Shown here piece by piece: positions 7,335 to 16,003 of a stretch of DNA of 64,000 bases. The position numbers and the translations under genes are program-made. The notes under the pieces were generated by a model. It had not been told where the DNA came from. It saw only the letters and a program-made list of their open reading frames with translations, and did no database searches. Source of the DNA: Brevibacillus choshinensis (GTDB lineage: Bacteria; Bacillota; Bacilli; Brevibacillales; Brevibacillaceae); assembly GCF_016811915.1 (NCBI RefSeq), contig NZ_CP069127.1, forward strand, positions 4,966,001-5,030,000, written 5' to 3'. Within the stretch, counting starts at the first letter, position 1. Every line of letters begins with the position of its first letter.

Positions 7335-9537
7335 CTTTTCCCCCTTTGCTTCCCTGTGTGGGTAAGATGACATCTACTTGATAGTCCATCTGTGCTTCCT
7401 CCCAGACGCTGAGCGGCACGACGCCGTTCGCCGCATCCGTATGTCCCGTCATGCGGTTGCTCGCTGCGACCAGCCGCTGCCTAGAGCGGATCGCGGACAG
7501 TCTCTTCGCGGCCAATTCGGAACGCTGCGACTGGACATCGACAAATGAAAAGGCGATGTGGCCTTGGCGAAACTGCTCCTCATCCAGGAATTGAATCTGC
7601 CTCTCGCGCAGGTCCAGATAGAGCAGATCACCCGTCTGCAGGTACAAGATCCCTCCGCCTTCGGACGCTTCTGGCGTCATGTGACCGATGGCGGCCCCGT
7701 ATGTCACACCGGAGTAACGTCCGTCGCTGATGAGCGTAGCCAGTCGCTTGAGGTTGCGGTTCGCGTTGATGTGCTGCATCGGCGTAAACATCTCCGGCAT
7801 GCCGAAAGCCACCGGCCCCTGCCCGGAGATGACGACGGAGATCTTCAATACGCCATGCTCCACCATGCGATCAAACAGCGAATCGTACTCGAGTGCGTGC
7901 CAGTCCTCGCAGCGCTCCGGGGCATTTTGCCTGAGCATCGCCAGCAGGTTTTCCTGTGCAAAGCTTTTGCTCTCCTTCAGCTTCTCCAAGAGCTGCGAGT
8001 CCAGGAGACTGCGGTTCGCGTCGTCTTCATTTTCGTAGTAGAGGACAAACGCCGCTTTTTTATCGAACTCATCCAGCTGCTTCGAGGTCATCCCGCTGAT
8101 TTTCACCACGGCGCTCTCAAAGAAATTGCCTGTCAGCACATCCACGCCACTGAACGGCCGGCGCGGAGACGAGAGGATGATCGGATTTTCTTTCACATGC
8201 GTCGCAGAGAGGCTCACCTGATTCGCCAAACGCTCCCGCCAGGTCCCCCCTGTGACCGTCGGCGCATCCACGTCCATGGGTACGCCGTTTTGCAAAAGCT
8301 CGTGGAACAGCGTCTCCATCCCCCGGCTGTTGCCGCTGCAGCATTGGATCGCGAGGGCAAAAATATCTCGCCCCTGCGTCAGACTGTAATCAAACAGATC
8401 TGGAACGGGATGCGCATGATGGATCCGATCCAGCTCCCACAGGCTGAAGCGATAGCCGCCGTACAGCATTGCTGCCACCATGTGCATCATCAGGTTGGTC
8501 GAGCCGCCAGAGGCACTGTGGATGCGGATGGCATTGCGGATGTTGGCCGCCATCACATTGGCCGCACCAAAAGCTGGTTCATTGATCATCGCAGCCAAGC
8601 TGTCCACTGCCTGATTCACCTGCTCCTGGGTAGGAGGGGCCGTCAGCAGCTCGACTGCGGGGTGAACCAAGCCGAGACCCGCCACCAGATGCCGGGAGCT
8701 GTTGCCCGTACCATTGAAGGCGCAGACGCCTCCTTTTCCATCACAGGTGGCAACCGCCAGACGCTGTTCGTACTCTTTATGTGCCTCTTTGCTGATGATT
8801 CCGCGATCGACCGCCCGCTCCAGCACCCCTTGAAACGCGGTATTGGAAGAGCACTGCAGGATGTACGCCATGGCATCGCGCAAATCATCGGCAATATCTG
8901 GCGCTCCCTTGCCCTCTGCCGACTTTGCCACCTGCTCGAGCTCATCCATGAGCGCGGGCGGGATCGTCCCTCCCTGCAGCACGTGCGCAGGGGCAAAGGT
9001 AGCGAAAAAGGGAGCCTCTCCACGGTATTGGCGAATCCGGTCCAGGTGGGCCAGCGCGCTGACCACTCCCAGCGGCTGCTTGTCGCAGCCCTGTATGACG
9101 AACGCACCGTGATAGCTGTGCGATTCCAGCTGGTTGATCACCATCTGCGCGACGGCATTGCGGCTCTGCAGGGAATAGCTCATCCCTTGGTTGCTCTGGG
9201 CCGTGCCATCGCACATGACCGGAGTGGAAAAATAGAAGGGGACTCCTCCGTTTTGCCAGATCCGTATGGCCGCACGACTCGACGTCTGAAAGTCCATGAT
9301 ATGGGCCGGATGGTCGGGTGATCCGCCGATGATGGCGATGCGCGGCGCATTTTCCTCCAGCCGTATGTAGATTTCGTCCAGCGTCCAGTCTGGAGCAGGG
9401 CCCTCGTAGGTGGAGCCGAGTATTTGCTTGGCTCGATCGAGCAGACCCGCTACGCAAATGGGTTCATTCGCTTTTCCCTGAACATTGTCGCGATACGGAT
9501 TGATCCGGTTGTGGATCGACGGAAAACGTTTGGACAT
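7315..9537 (-). CDS. IlvD/Edd-family sugar-acid dehydratase, YjhG/YagF (D-xylonate dehydratase) type
   Basis: A 740-residue iron-sulfur dehydratase of the IlvD/Edd family. Candidate cluster cysteines are Cys109 (PVMCDG), Cys151 in QGCDK and Cys272 (GVCAFNGTGN); Lys153 is the residue carbamylated in relatives. The overall pattern matches YjhG/YagF, which dehydrate D-xylonate to 2-keto-3-deoxy-xylonate, but this chain is roughly 80 residues longer than the E. coli enzymes. AAGGAG lies 11 nt before the ATG. It overlaps the next gene by 20 nt. With the FAH-fold protein and aldehyde dehydrogenase it would give a pentonate to 2-oxoglutarate (Weimberg-like) route. The substrate is inferred. Confidence 0.85.
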   Translation of the reverse strand: MSKRFPSIHNRINPYRDNVQGKANEPICVAGLLDRAKQILGSTYEGPAPDWTLDEIYIRLEENAPRIAIIGGSPDHPAHIMDFQTSSRAAIRIWQNGGVPFYFSTPVMCDGTAQSNQGMSYSLQSRNAVAQMVINQLESHSYHGAFVIQGCDKQPLGVVSALAHLDRIRQYRGEAPFFATFAPAHVLQGGTIPPALMDELEQVAKSAEGKGAPDIADDLRDAMAYILQCSSNTAFQGVLERAVDRGIISKEAHKEYEQRLAVATCDGKGGVCAFNGTGNSSRHLVAGLGLVHPAVELLTAPPTQEQVNQAVDSLAAMINEPAFGAANVMAANIRNAIRIHSASGGSTNLMMHMVAAMLYGGYRFSLWELDRIHHAHPVPDLFDYSLTQGRDIFALAIQCCSGNSRGMETLFHELLQNGVPMDVDAPTVTGGTWRERLANQVSLSATHVKENPIILSSPRRPFSGVDVLTGNFFESAVVKISGMTSKQLDEFDKKAAFVLYYENEDDANRSLLDSQLLEKLKESKSFAQENLLAMLRQNAPERCEDWHALEYDSLFDRMVEHGVLKISVVISGQGPVAFGMPEMFTPMQHINANRNLKRLATLISDGRYSGVTYGAAIGHMTPEASEGGGILYLQTGDLLYLDLRERQIQFLDEEQFRQGHIAFSFVDVQSQRSELAAKRLSAIRSRQRLVAASNRMTGHTDAANGVVPLSVWEEAQMDYQVDVILPTQGSKGGKGVEANA

Positions 9538-9578
9538 GGGCTCGCAATCTCCTTTTCCTATTGTAAAAGCTTACGTTC

Positions 9579-10721
9579 CTACCACTCAGCCACGCTGCCA
9601 TCCTCATGGCGCCACACCGGATTCCTCCAGTCGTGTCCCTTTGCTGCGGCCTGCTCCACCGCCTCCTCGTTGATCTCAATCCCCAGGCCTGGACGGGATG
9701 GAATGGCGACATGACCGTCCTGATAGGCAAACACCGAAGGATCTGCGAGGTAATCGAGCAGGTCGCTCCCCTGGTTGTAGTGGATGCCGAGGCTCTGCTC
9801 CTGCAGGATGGCGTTTGGCGTGCAGGCATCGACCTGCAAGGAGGCCGCCAGTGCGATCGGCCCGAGCGGACAATGCGGAGCCACCGCCACATCAAACGCT
9901 TCTGCCATCGCTGCGATCTTTTTCACCTCGAGAATGCCACCCGCGTGAGACAGGTCGGGCTGGATGATGTCCACATAGCCATCAATCAAAATCTGCTTGA
10001 ATCCCCAGCGCGTGTACTGCCGCTCTCCTGTTGCAATCGGCGCAGTCGTATAACGGGCAATTTCCCGCAGCGCTTCATTGTTTTCCGGCAGCACAGGCTC
10101 CTCTAAAAACATCGGGCGGTACGGATCCAGCTCTCTGGCCAGCTGCTTCGCCATCGCTTTGTGGACGCGGCCGTGAAAGTCGATGCCGATCCCGACATCC
10201 TTCCCGACAGCCTCACGCACAGCAGCGATTCGCTCGATGACAGCCTCCACCTTGGAGTGCGCATCGATGTAATTCAGCTCCTCCGTCGCGTTCATTTTGA
10301 CAGCCGTGTAGCCCGCGTCTACCTTTTCCTTGGCAGCTGCCGCTACATCATGTGGCCGGTCTCCGCCGATCCACGAGTAGACGCGTATTTTCTCCCGCGC
10401 CGCTCCTCCGAGCATTTGCCAGACGGGAAGGTTAACATATTTTCCAGTGATGTCCCACAGCGCCTGCTCGATTCCCGACAGGGCACTCGTCAAAATCGGT
10501 CCGCCCCGGTAAAAGCCCCCTCTGTACAATGTCTGCCAGTGATCCTCGATCGTCAGCGGAGATTTGCCGATCAAGTATTCGCTGAGCTCCCGGACGCACG
10601 CTTCCACCGTCCCCGCTCTGCCTTCCACGATCGGCTCCCCCCAGCCCGCGATTCCTTCATCGGTTTCGATTTTGAGGAACAGCCAGCGGGGCGCCACCCG
10701 ATACAGCTTGAAAGCCGTCAT
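9579..10721 (-). CDS. dgoD: D-galactonate dehydratase
   Basis: Enolase-superfamily enzyme converting D-galactonate to 2-keto-3-deoxy-D-galactonate. Counting from the ATG at 10727, the metal ligands Asp183, Glu209 and Glu235 and catalytic His185 and His285 fall at exactly the numbers reported for E. coli DgoD. There are two candidate starts two codons apart; the second ATG (10721) is better spaced from the GAGAGG site, giving 380 residues. It lies 5-10 nt after the LarA-domain gene and about 41 nt before the YjhG-like dehydratase. Together with KdgK and Eda it completes galactonate breakdown to pyruvate and triose phosphate. This is among the most secure assignments in the block. Confidence 0.93.
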   Translation of the reverse strand: MTAFKLYRVAPRWLFLKIETDEGIAGWGEPIVEGRAGTVEACVRELSEYLIGKSPLTIEDHWQTLYRGGFYRGGPILTSALSGIEQALWDITGKYVNLPVWQMLGGAAREKIRVYSWIGGDRPHDVAAAAKEKVDAGYTAVKMNATEELNYIDAHSKVEAVIERIAAVREAVGKDVGIGIDFHGRVHKAMAKQLARELDPYRPMFLEEPVLPENNEALREIARYTTAPIATGERQYTRWGFKQILIDGYVDIIQPDLSHAGGILEVKKIAAMAEAFDVAVAPHCPLGPIALAASLQVDACTPNAILQEQSLGIHYNQGSDLLDYLADPSVFAYQDGHVAIPSRPGLGIEINEEAVEQAAAKGHDWRNPVWRHEDGSVAEW

Positions 10722-10731
10722 CTTCATCCTC

Positions 10732-12003
10732 TCACCCGCCCCTTTCGCTCGAATGGGAAAAACTCATGACCGCAGCCTCGGTCAGCACCTCGACATCCTC
10801 CCGTTCTCTCGCCTCAGGGAGCAGGCTTTCCGAGATCCAGATGTCTCGCACATGGAGTGTATTTTCGATGCGCACGAGCCGGACCCGGCCGAGATCAAAG
10901 GCGTTGCAGGTTTTGATCGCAGCTTTTACGGCCAGATCTCCCGTTTCCAGAAACATCGGCAGCTTGACGGTGCCTACGACGGTGCTGGTCAAGGCATTCG
11001 CGTACCCCTTTACCCAATCGATCTCTTCAAAAACCTGTTTCGTTGTAATATCCGCCAGCCCGATCCCGTTGGCATTTCCATGTGTTTTTTCCGTCAGGCC
11101 GAGCACGACCGTCCTAGCAGCTTCCACTCCCCCTGAAGCGTACGGAGTGGCGAAGCGCCCCGTAATATTCGGATCCATCCCATCCCCCGATATGTCCTTG
11201 CCGATCTCGTCGACCACCAGTACGTCGAGTGGGTTGAACAGGATTTTCGGCATCAGTGCCTTCGCTTCGAGCAGCAGCTTCGGCTCTTCCTCAGCGAGGC
11301 GTTCAGCCGGGATCGCGACAGCTTTCGCAGGGCGATCGAACGCATTTTCAATCGTCCCCACTCCGAAAATAATCGGCGTATGCTCAATCATCACCTTGGC
11401 CATCTCTTGCACGTGCTCGGCCATGTACTTGAAGCTGTAGGCATGAGCAGCTTCGGCTCCTCGCTGTTTGCCTAGACCGATCGTAATCATTTTCATCAGT
11501 CCGCTCTCGACGGGTCCGCGAAATGCCGTATGCGGCTTGATCCGATTGATGACGATGACCTTGTCGGCATGATGGGCGTTGTGGTCCATGTAGATGGGCA
11601 GTCCGTTCGGCAGTCTGCCCACCTCCACGACCTCCATCGTGGAGTGAATGGGCGCTTCGATGAATGCCTCCGTGACCCCCAAGGATTCCAGCACTTCTTT
11701 TTGCCCCTCGGCTGTTGCTCCCCCGTGGCTTCCCATGGCAGGTACGATGAACGGCTCGCCGCCAGCCGCTTTGACCATCCTCACGACTTCCCTTGTAATG
11801 ACGGGTATCTCGGCAACGCCTCTGCTTCCGACCGCGATCGCCACCCGATCTGCCGGAGCGATCCGCGAAAGCACGCCTGCATCGCTAACTGCCTGTCGAA
11901 CGGCAGCTGCCACATCGGGCAGCTGCGGGGCGTGAAAATGCTGCCTCACCTTGGCCATCCGCGGGATTTCTATACTGCGGAGCAGCTCTTCGATCACCTG
12001 CAT
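10732..12003 (-). CDS. LarA-domain (DUF2088) protein, possible nickel-pincer racemase/epimerase
   Basis: A 423-residue protein with the lactate-racemase N-terminal domain pattern: AMGSHGGAT near residues 104-112 and a following IKPHTAFRGPVESG segment, whose His residues correspond in position to those holding the nickel-pincer nucleotide in LarA. LarA-type enzymes racemise or epimerise 2-hydroxy acids. No LarB, LarC or LarE maturation gene is in the window, so cofactor supply would come from elsewhere or the protein uses none. The gene lies between a TRAP binding protein and dgoD, which suggests epimerisation of an imported sugar acid into a DgoD or dehydrogenase substrate (inference). Confidence 0.75.
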   Translation of the reverse strand: MQVIEELLRSIEIPRMAKVRQHFHAPQLPDVAAAVRQAVSDAGVLSRIAPADRVAIAVGSRGVAEIPVITREVVRMVKAAGGEPFIVPAMGSHGGATAEGQKEVLESLGVTEAFIEAPIHSTMEVVEVGRLPNGLPIYMDHNAHHADKVIVINRIKPHTAFRGPVESGLMKMITIGLGKQRGAEAAHAYSFKYMAEHVQEMAKVMIEHTPIIFGVGTIENAFDRPAKAVAIPAERLAEEEPKLLLEAKALMPKILFNPLDVLVVDEIGKDISGDGMDPNITGRFATPYASGGVEAARTVVLGLTEKTHGNANGIGLADITTKQVFEEIDWVKGYANALTSTVVGTVKLPMFLETGDLAVKAAIKTCNAFDLGRVRLVRIENTLHVRDIWISESLLPEAREREDVEVLTEAAVMSFSHSSERGG

Positions 12004-12016
12004 GCTTTGCCCCCCT

Positions 12017-13072
12017 TTACTTGCGCACCTTGGCTACCTCGTCGTACATCTCCTTGACCAGATCCTCCCCGATTTCCTTTGCAAACTTGTCGATGACCGG
12101 CTTGATCGCTTCTTGCATGCGTGCCTTTTCCTCCGCCGACACTTCATTGACCTCCATGCCTGCGGCCTTCAGTTCATCCTGCGCTTTCTTGTTTTCCGTC
12201 AGGTTCAAATCACGCTGGTACTTTCCTGCCTCTACAGCCGCATCCCGCAAAATCTGCTGCTCCTCGGCAGAAAGCTTATCCCAGAACTTTTTGCTGACGA
12301 GGAACACAAAAGGGGTATAGACGTGCTTGGTGACACTGAGGTATTTCTGCACCTCGTTGTACTTGTTCGATTTGATCGTAGCGAGCGGGTTCTCCTGGCC
12401 GTCGACCGTGTGGCTTTCCAATGCACTGAATACTTCGGAGAATGCCATCGGGGAAGGGTTGGCTCCCAGTGCCTGGAACGCTTCCAGGTGAACCTGGTTT
12501 TGCATCGTACGAATCTTCAGGCCTTTGAAGTCTTCCGCTTTTGTCACTGGATGCTTGTCGTTGGTCAAATTGCGGAATCCATTTTCCCAATAGCCGAGGC
12601 CGATCAGATTATGGGCAGGCAGCTTTTCCAGCAGCTTTTGACCCAGCGGCCCGTCGAGTACGGCATGCGCCTCTTTTTCTTCATTAAATACAAACGGAAA
12701 GTCGAAGATGGCGTATTCCTTGATATCACCCACCAGCGGGGACGTGGACGGAATCGTGATTTCCTGCAGTCCGGCTTGCAGGGCTTCCGTCATTTTCTTG
12801 TCGTCTCCGAGCTGTGCGGCGTAATACGGAGTGACTTTCATTTTCCCTCCGCTCTTCTCGCTGACGATCTCTGCAAATTTCTTCAGCCCCTGTCCTTCGG
12901 GGTGATCTTCATTCAGGCCGATTCCCGCTTTGATCGTTCTCTCCTGGATACCTGTCGCAGCAGCTGGTGCCGACGTATTCGCTGCATTCCCGCCGCCTGC
13001 TCCGCAGCCTGCCAAGACCAGCAGGGCTGGAATGGTACACCCAATCACCCAATTTTGCATCCACTTTTTCAT
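12017..13072 (-). CDS. TRAP transporter substrate-binding lipoprotein (DctP family), copy 1
   Basis: A 351-residue extracytoplasmic solute receptor of the TRAP (DctP) family. It starts with a lipoprotein signal ending in LVLAGC-G (lipid-modified Cys22), which anchors it outside the membrane as usual in Gram-positives. DctP hallmarks follow: GLNEDHPEGQGLKKFAE, RTMQNQVHLEAFQALGANPSPM and VDGQENPLATI, the region containing the carboxylate-clamping Arg. It is not adjacent to membrane subunits: those lie two genes upstream beside a second DctP, so two receptors may share one Q-M pair. A sugar-acid ligand is inferred from the surrounding genes. Confidence 0.9.
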   Translation of the reverse strand: MKKWMQNWVIGCTIPALLVLAGCGAGGGNAANTSAPAAATGIQERTIKAGIGLNEDHPEGQGLKKFAEIVSEKSGGKMKVTPYYAAQLGDDKKMTEALQAGLQEITIPSTSPLVGDIKEYAIFDFPFVFNEEKEAHAVLDGPLGQKLLEKLPAHNLIGLGYWENGFRNLTNDKHPVTKAEDFKGLKIRTMQNQVHLEAFQALGANPSPMAFSEVFSALESHTVDGQENPLATIKSNKYNEVQKYLSVTKHVYTPFVFLVSKKFWDKLSAEEQQILRDAAVEAGKYQRDLNLTENKKAQDELKAAGMEVNEVSAEEKARMQEAIKPVIDKFAKEIGEDLVKEMYDEVAKVRK

Positions 13073-13105
13073 AACCGCTCCCCCTTCTTTCTTTGAGCCT
13101 ATGGA

Positions 13106-14134
13106 TTACACAAGTGCCGCGTAGCGTTCTGCGGAAATGCTCTCCCTCAGACGAACGCGTTCCATTACTTCCTTGTTGACCAAATACTTGGGAAATTCCC
13201 CATGCAGCAGCACATCGGCGACCCCCATCGCAGCCTTCGCTCTCATCTCCGCCGCTGCTTCCTCGGAGTACCATGCCACATGCGGCGTAAGAATGACGTT
13301 GTCCATCCCGACTAGCGGACTTTCCGGCGTAATCGGCTCTTGCTCCACCACATCCAATGCCGCTCCGGCAATCTTTCCGGACTGCAGGGCGTAAATCAGC
13401 GCCTGTTCGTCAATGACGGGTCCGCGTGACGTATTGATGATGATGGCTTCTTTTTTCATAGCTGCAAATTGCCTTGCCCCCATCATGCCTTTCGTCGAGT
13501 CGGTCAGCGGAGCATGGACCGAAACGATATCAGCCCGCTCGCAGAGCTCTTCGAGTGTGGCCAGCTGTACTCCCAGCTCCGCAGCTACCGATTGGGGAAC
13601 ATACGGATCATGAGCGATCACATTCAGCCCGAGCGGTTTTACTTTTTGCGCCAGCGCCTGCGGGATCTTCCCGAAGCCGACCAGCCCGAGCGTCCTGCCT
13701 CGCAGCCTCGTGATCGGCTGCGTCACCTTGAAATCCCAATTTCCGTTTTGGACCGCTTGATGGGCAACGACGATTTTGCGCGTCCATGCCAGCAGGAGGG
13801 CAAGGGCGTGGTCCGCCACTTCATCCATGCAGTAATCCGGCACATTCGCCACACAGATGCCCTTTTCCGTAGCTGCCTGCAGATCGACCGTATTGACCCC
13901 CACCCCGTAGCGGGTAATCACCTGGCATCTTTCCAGGCCCTCGATGACCCTTCGACTGAGCGGCGCGTACTGGTTGATCACCGCGTCAGCGTCCCAGCAG
14001 GCAGCGATCACTTCTTCCTCCGTGCGGCACTGGGCAGGTACCAGAGTGATCCGCTCGTTTTCCAGCACCTGCTCCTCATACCGCAAATCCGTGTACTCCC
14101 AATCGGTCACGACCACTTTCCATTTCCTGTCCAT
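13106..14134 (-). CDS. D-isomer-specific 2-hydroxyacid dehydrogenase, CtBP-like
   Basis: A 342-residue NAD-dependent dehydrogenase of the C-terminal-binding-protein/PGDH group. The nucleotide-binding GLVGFGKIPQALA motif lies near residue 150. The catalytic Arg (NTSRGPVIDE), Glu (DVVEQEP) and His (TPHVAWYS) are all present. It should interconvert a 2-hydroxy acid and its 2-oxo acid in the cytosol. It sits between the TRAP large permease gene and the second TRAP receptor gene, and a GhrB-like paralogue lies 3 kb upstream, so the block encodes two such enzymes of different subfamilies. The substrate is unknown. Confidence 0.87.
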   Translation of the reverse strand: MDRKWKVVVTDWEYTDLRYEEQVLENERITLVPAQCRTEEEVIAACWDADAVINQYAPLSRRVIEGLERCQVITRYGVGVNTVDLQAATEKGICVANVPDYCMDEVADHALALLLAWTRKIVVAHQAVQNGNWDFKVTQPITRLRGRTLGLVGFGKIPQALAQKVKPLGLNVIAHDPYVPQSVAAELGVQLATLEELCERADIVSVHAPLTDSTKGMMGARQFAAMKKEAIIINTSRGPVIDEQALIYALQSGKIAGAALDVVEQEPITPESPLVGMDNVILTPHVAWYSEEAAAEMRAKAAMGVADVLLHGEFPKYLVNKEVMERVRLRESISAERYAALV

Positions 14135-14146
14135 GTTTTTTCCTCC

Positions 14147-15424
14147 TTACGTCAGCCATCCGAGCGGAACCGTCACGATTCCCGGGAACAAGATCAGCAG
14201 AATGAGAACAATCACTTCGACCAAGAGGAACGGCCATATCCCCTTCATGATGTCTTCCATTCCGATTTTTCCGACGCCGCACGCCACATTGAGCACAGTC
14301 CCGACTGGCGGTGTCAGCAAGCCAATGCAATTGTTCAGGATAAACAAAACGCCAAAGTAGATCGGATCGATGCCGGCCTTGTCGATGATCGGCATCAGGA
14401 CCGGCGTCATGATCAGGATGGTCGGCGTCAAGTCCATCGCGGTGCCCACCAAAAGGATGATCGCATTGATCACAATCAGCAGGAGCAGTGGATTTTCCAC
14501 CAGCGGTCCCAACAGACTCGTCAGCTGATCAGGAATGTTTGCCACCGTAATCAGCCAGGCGGACACCATCGCAGCCGCTGCGAGAAACATCACGACGCTC
14601 GTCGTCTTGGCTGAGGCGACGAGGATGTGATAAAGCTGAGAGATTTTCAACTCCCGATAGACGGCGATTCCGACGAGCAAGGCATAAAAGGCAGCTACCA
14701 CCGCCGCTTCCGTCGGCGTGAACACCCCTCCGCGAAGACCGGCGATGATGATGATCGGCAAAAGCAGCGCCCAGACCGCGCCCTTCGACGCCGCCCAAAT
14801 CTCCTTGAGCGACTTGCGCGGATACGCTTCATAGTCACCTTTTCGCGTGATGATCGCCCAAGTCACCATCAGACCGACGCCGATCATGAGACCGGGAACG
14901 ATGCCAGCCATGAACAGCTTGGTAATGGACACCCCGCTGGTCACACCGAAGATGATCATCGGGATGCTGGGAGGGATGATGGGAGCGATGATTCCACCTG
15001 CCGCAATCAAGCCGGTTGAGCGGTTGCGGTCGTAGCCCGCTCGCACCATCATCGGGATCAAAATCGCGCCGAGCGCCGCCGTATCCGCCACGGCTGAACC
15101 GGAGAGGCCGGCGAACAGAATACTGCCGAGAATGGCTACATACCCGAGTCCTCCACGGATGTGCCCCACGAGCGCCATGGCAAACGTGATAATGCGCTTG
15201 GAGATCCCCCCAGCATTCATCAATTCCCCTGCCAGGATGAAAAAAGGGATCGCCATCAACGGGAAGTTGTCCGCCCCGCTGATCAGGTTTTGTGCGATAA
15301 TCTGGCTGTCAAAAATGTCCATGTACACCATCAGGGCTACGCCGCTGAAGAGCAGGGCAAACGCGATGGGCATGCCAAGCGCCATGACACCCAGAAGCGA
15401 GCCGACAAAGATACCGAGCGTCAT
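14147..15424 (-). CDS. TRAP transporter large permease subunit (DctM family)
   Basis: A 425-residue, strongly hydrophobic protein with about a dozen membrane segments, matching the DctM/SiaM large subunit that carries the Na+- or H+-coupled solute pathway. Conserved DctM stretches include IPFFILAGELMNAGGIS near residue 60, SGSAVADTAALGAILIPMM near 110 and a C-terminal half rich in GLLTPPVG. Its ATG directly follows the TAA of the small subunit. With DctQ upstream and the receptor at 16.0-17.1 kb it forms a standard P-Q-M cassette within the sugar-acid block. Confidence 0.93.
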   Translation of the reverse strand: MTLGIFVGSLLGVMALGMPIAFALLFSGVALMVYMDIFDSQIIAQNLISGADNFPLMAIPFFILAGELMNAGGISKRIITFAMALVGHIRGGLGYVAILGSILFAGLSGSAVADTAALGAILIPMMVRAGYDRNRSTGLIAAGGIIAPIIPPSIPMIIFGVTSGVSITKLFMAGIVPGLMIGVGLMVTWAIITRKGDYEAYPRKSLKEIWAASKGAVWALLLPIIIIAGLRGGVFTPTEAAVVAAFYALLVGIAVYRELKISQLYHILVASAKTTSVVMFLAAAAMVSAWLITVANIPDQLTSLLGPLVENPLLLLIVINAIILLVGTAMDLTPTILIMTPVLMPIIDKAGIDPIYFGVLFILNNCIGLLTPPVGTVLNVACGVGKIGMEDIMKGIWPFLLVEVIVLILLILFPGIVTVPLGWLT

Positions 15425-15982
15425 TTACCTACCACCGCCCTGCGCGATTTGCTGCCCTTCGGCCGGCACCAGCAATTCTTCTTCGGATTCCTTCATTCGA
15501 ATAAAGTCGTCGATGGATTCTCTGCCAAACAAAACACGATACAGCTTGGTCAGAATCACAAGCGCCATACAAATGCTCATGACGATTCCGATGCCGTACA
15601 CATAGCCGAGCGGCAAACCAGTGGCCGGCGCCTTGCTGTCCATATTGATCAGCGTCATTTTCCAGCTGCCATCCAAAACCAGCCAAAGCACGTACAGAAC
15701 CAGTCCGTTGGTCACGGCGAATACGACTTTCTTCATGATCGGCGATAGCTTTTTGACCAGCATGTCTACACCGAGATGCTCGTTATCCTTCAATGCGCCG
15801 ATCGCCCCCAAAAAGATCAGCCAGATGAACAGAAAACGCGACATTTCCTCCGACCAGGTAATTCCTGAATTAAACAAATACCGCAACACGACGTTGCCAA
15901 ATACGAGAACAGCCATGAACGCCAAGGATATCGCCATCACCGCATCCAGTGACGAGTTCAACGCTTTTGAGAGTTTCCCCAC
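15425..15982 (-). CDS. TRAP transporter small permease subunit (DctQ family)
   Basis: A 185-residue protein with four predicted membrane helices and the DctQ pattern VLRYLFNSGITWSEEMSRFLFIWLIFLGA near residues 32-60, followed by a hydrophilic C-terminal tail. It pairs with the DctM subunit encoded immediately downstream with no spacer. It lies 21 nt after the receptor gene, the usual order P, Q, M. Function follows from family and neighbours; the imported compound is inferred to be a sugar acid. Confidence 0.92.
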   Translation of the reverse strand: MGKLSKALNSSLDAVMAISLAFMAVLVFGNVVLRYLFNSGITWSEEMSRFLFIWLIFLGAIGALKDNEHLGVDMLVKKLSPIMKKVVFAVTNGLVLYVLWLVLDGSWKMTLINMDSKAPATGLPLGYVYGIGIVMSICMALVILTKLYRVLFGRESIDDFIRMKESEEELLVPAEGQQIAQGGGR

Positions 15983-16003
15983 GGTCTTTCACCACCATTT
16001 GCT

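Noticed and set aside
7558..9321. A 587-codon open frame on the plus strand opposite the YjhG-like gene
   Set aside because: It is the antisense shadow of a high-GC coding gene; it has no ribosome site and its composition is His/Arg-rich with no domain, while the minus-strand frame has clear IlvD/Edd motifs.
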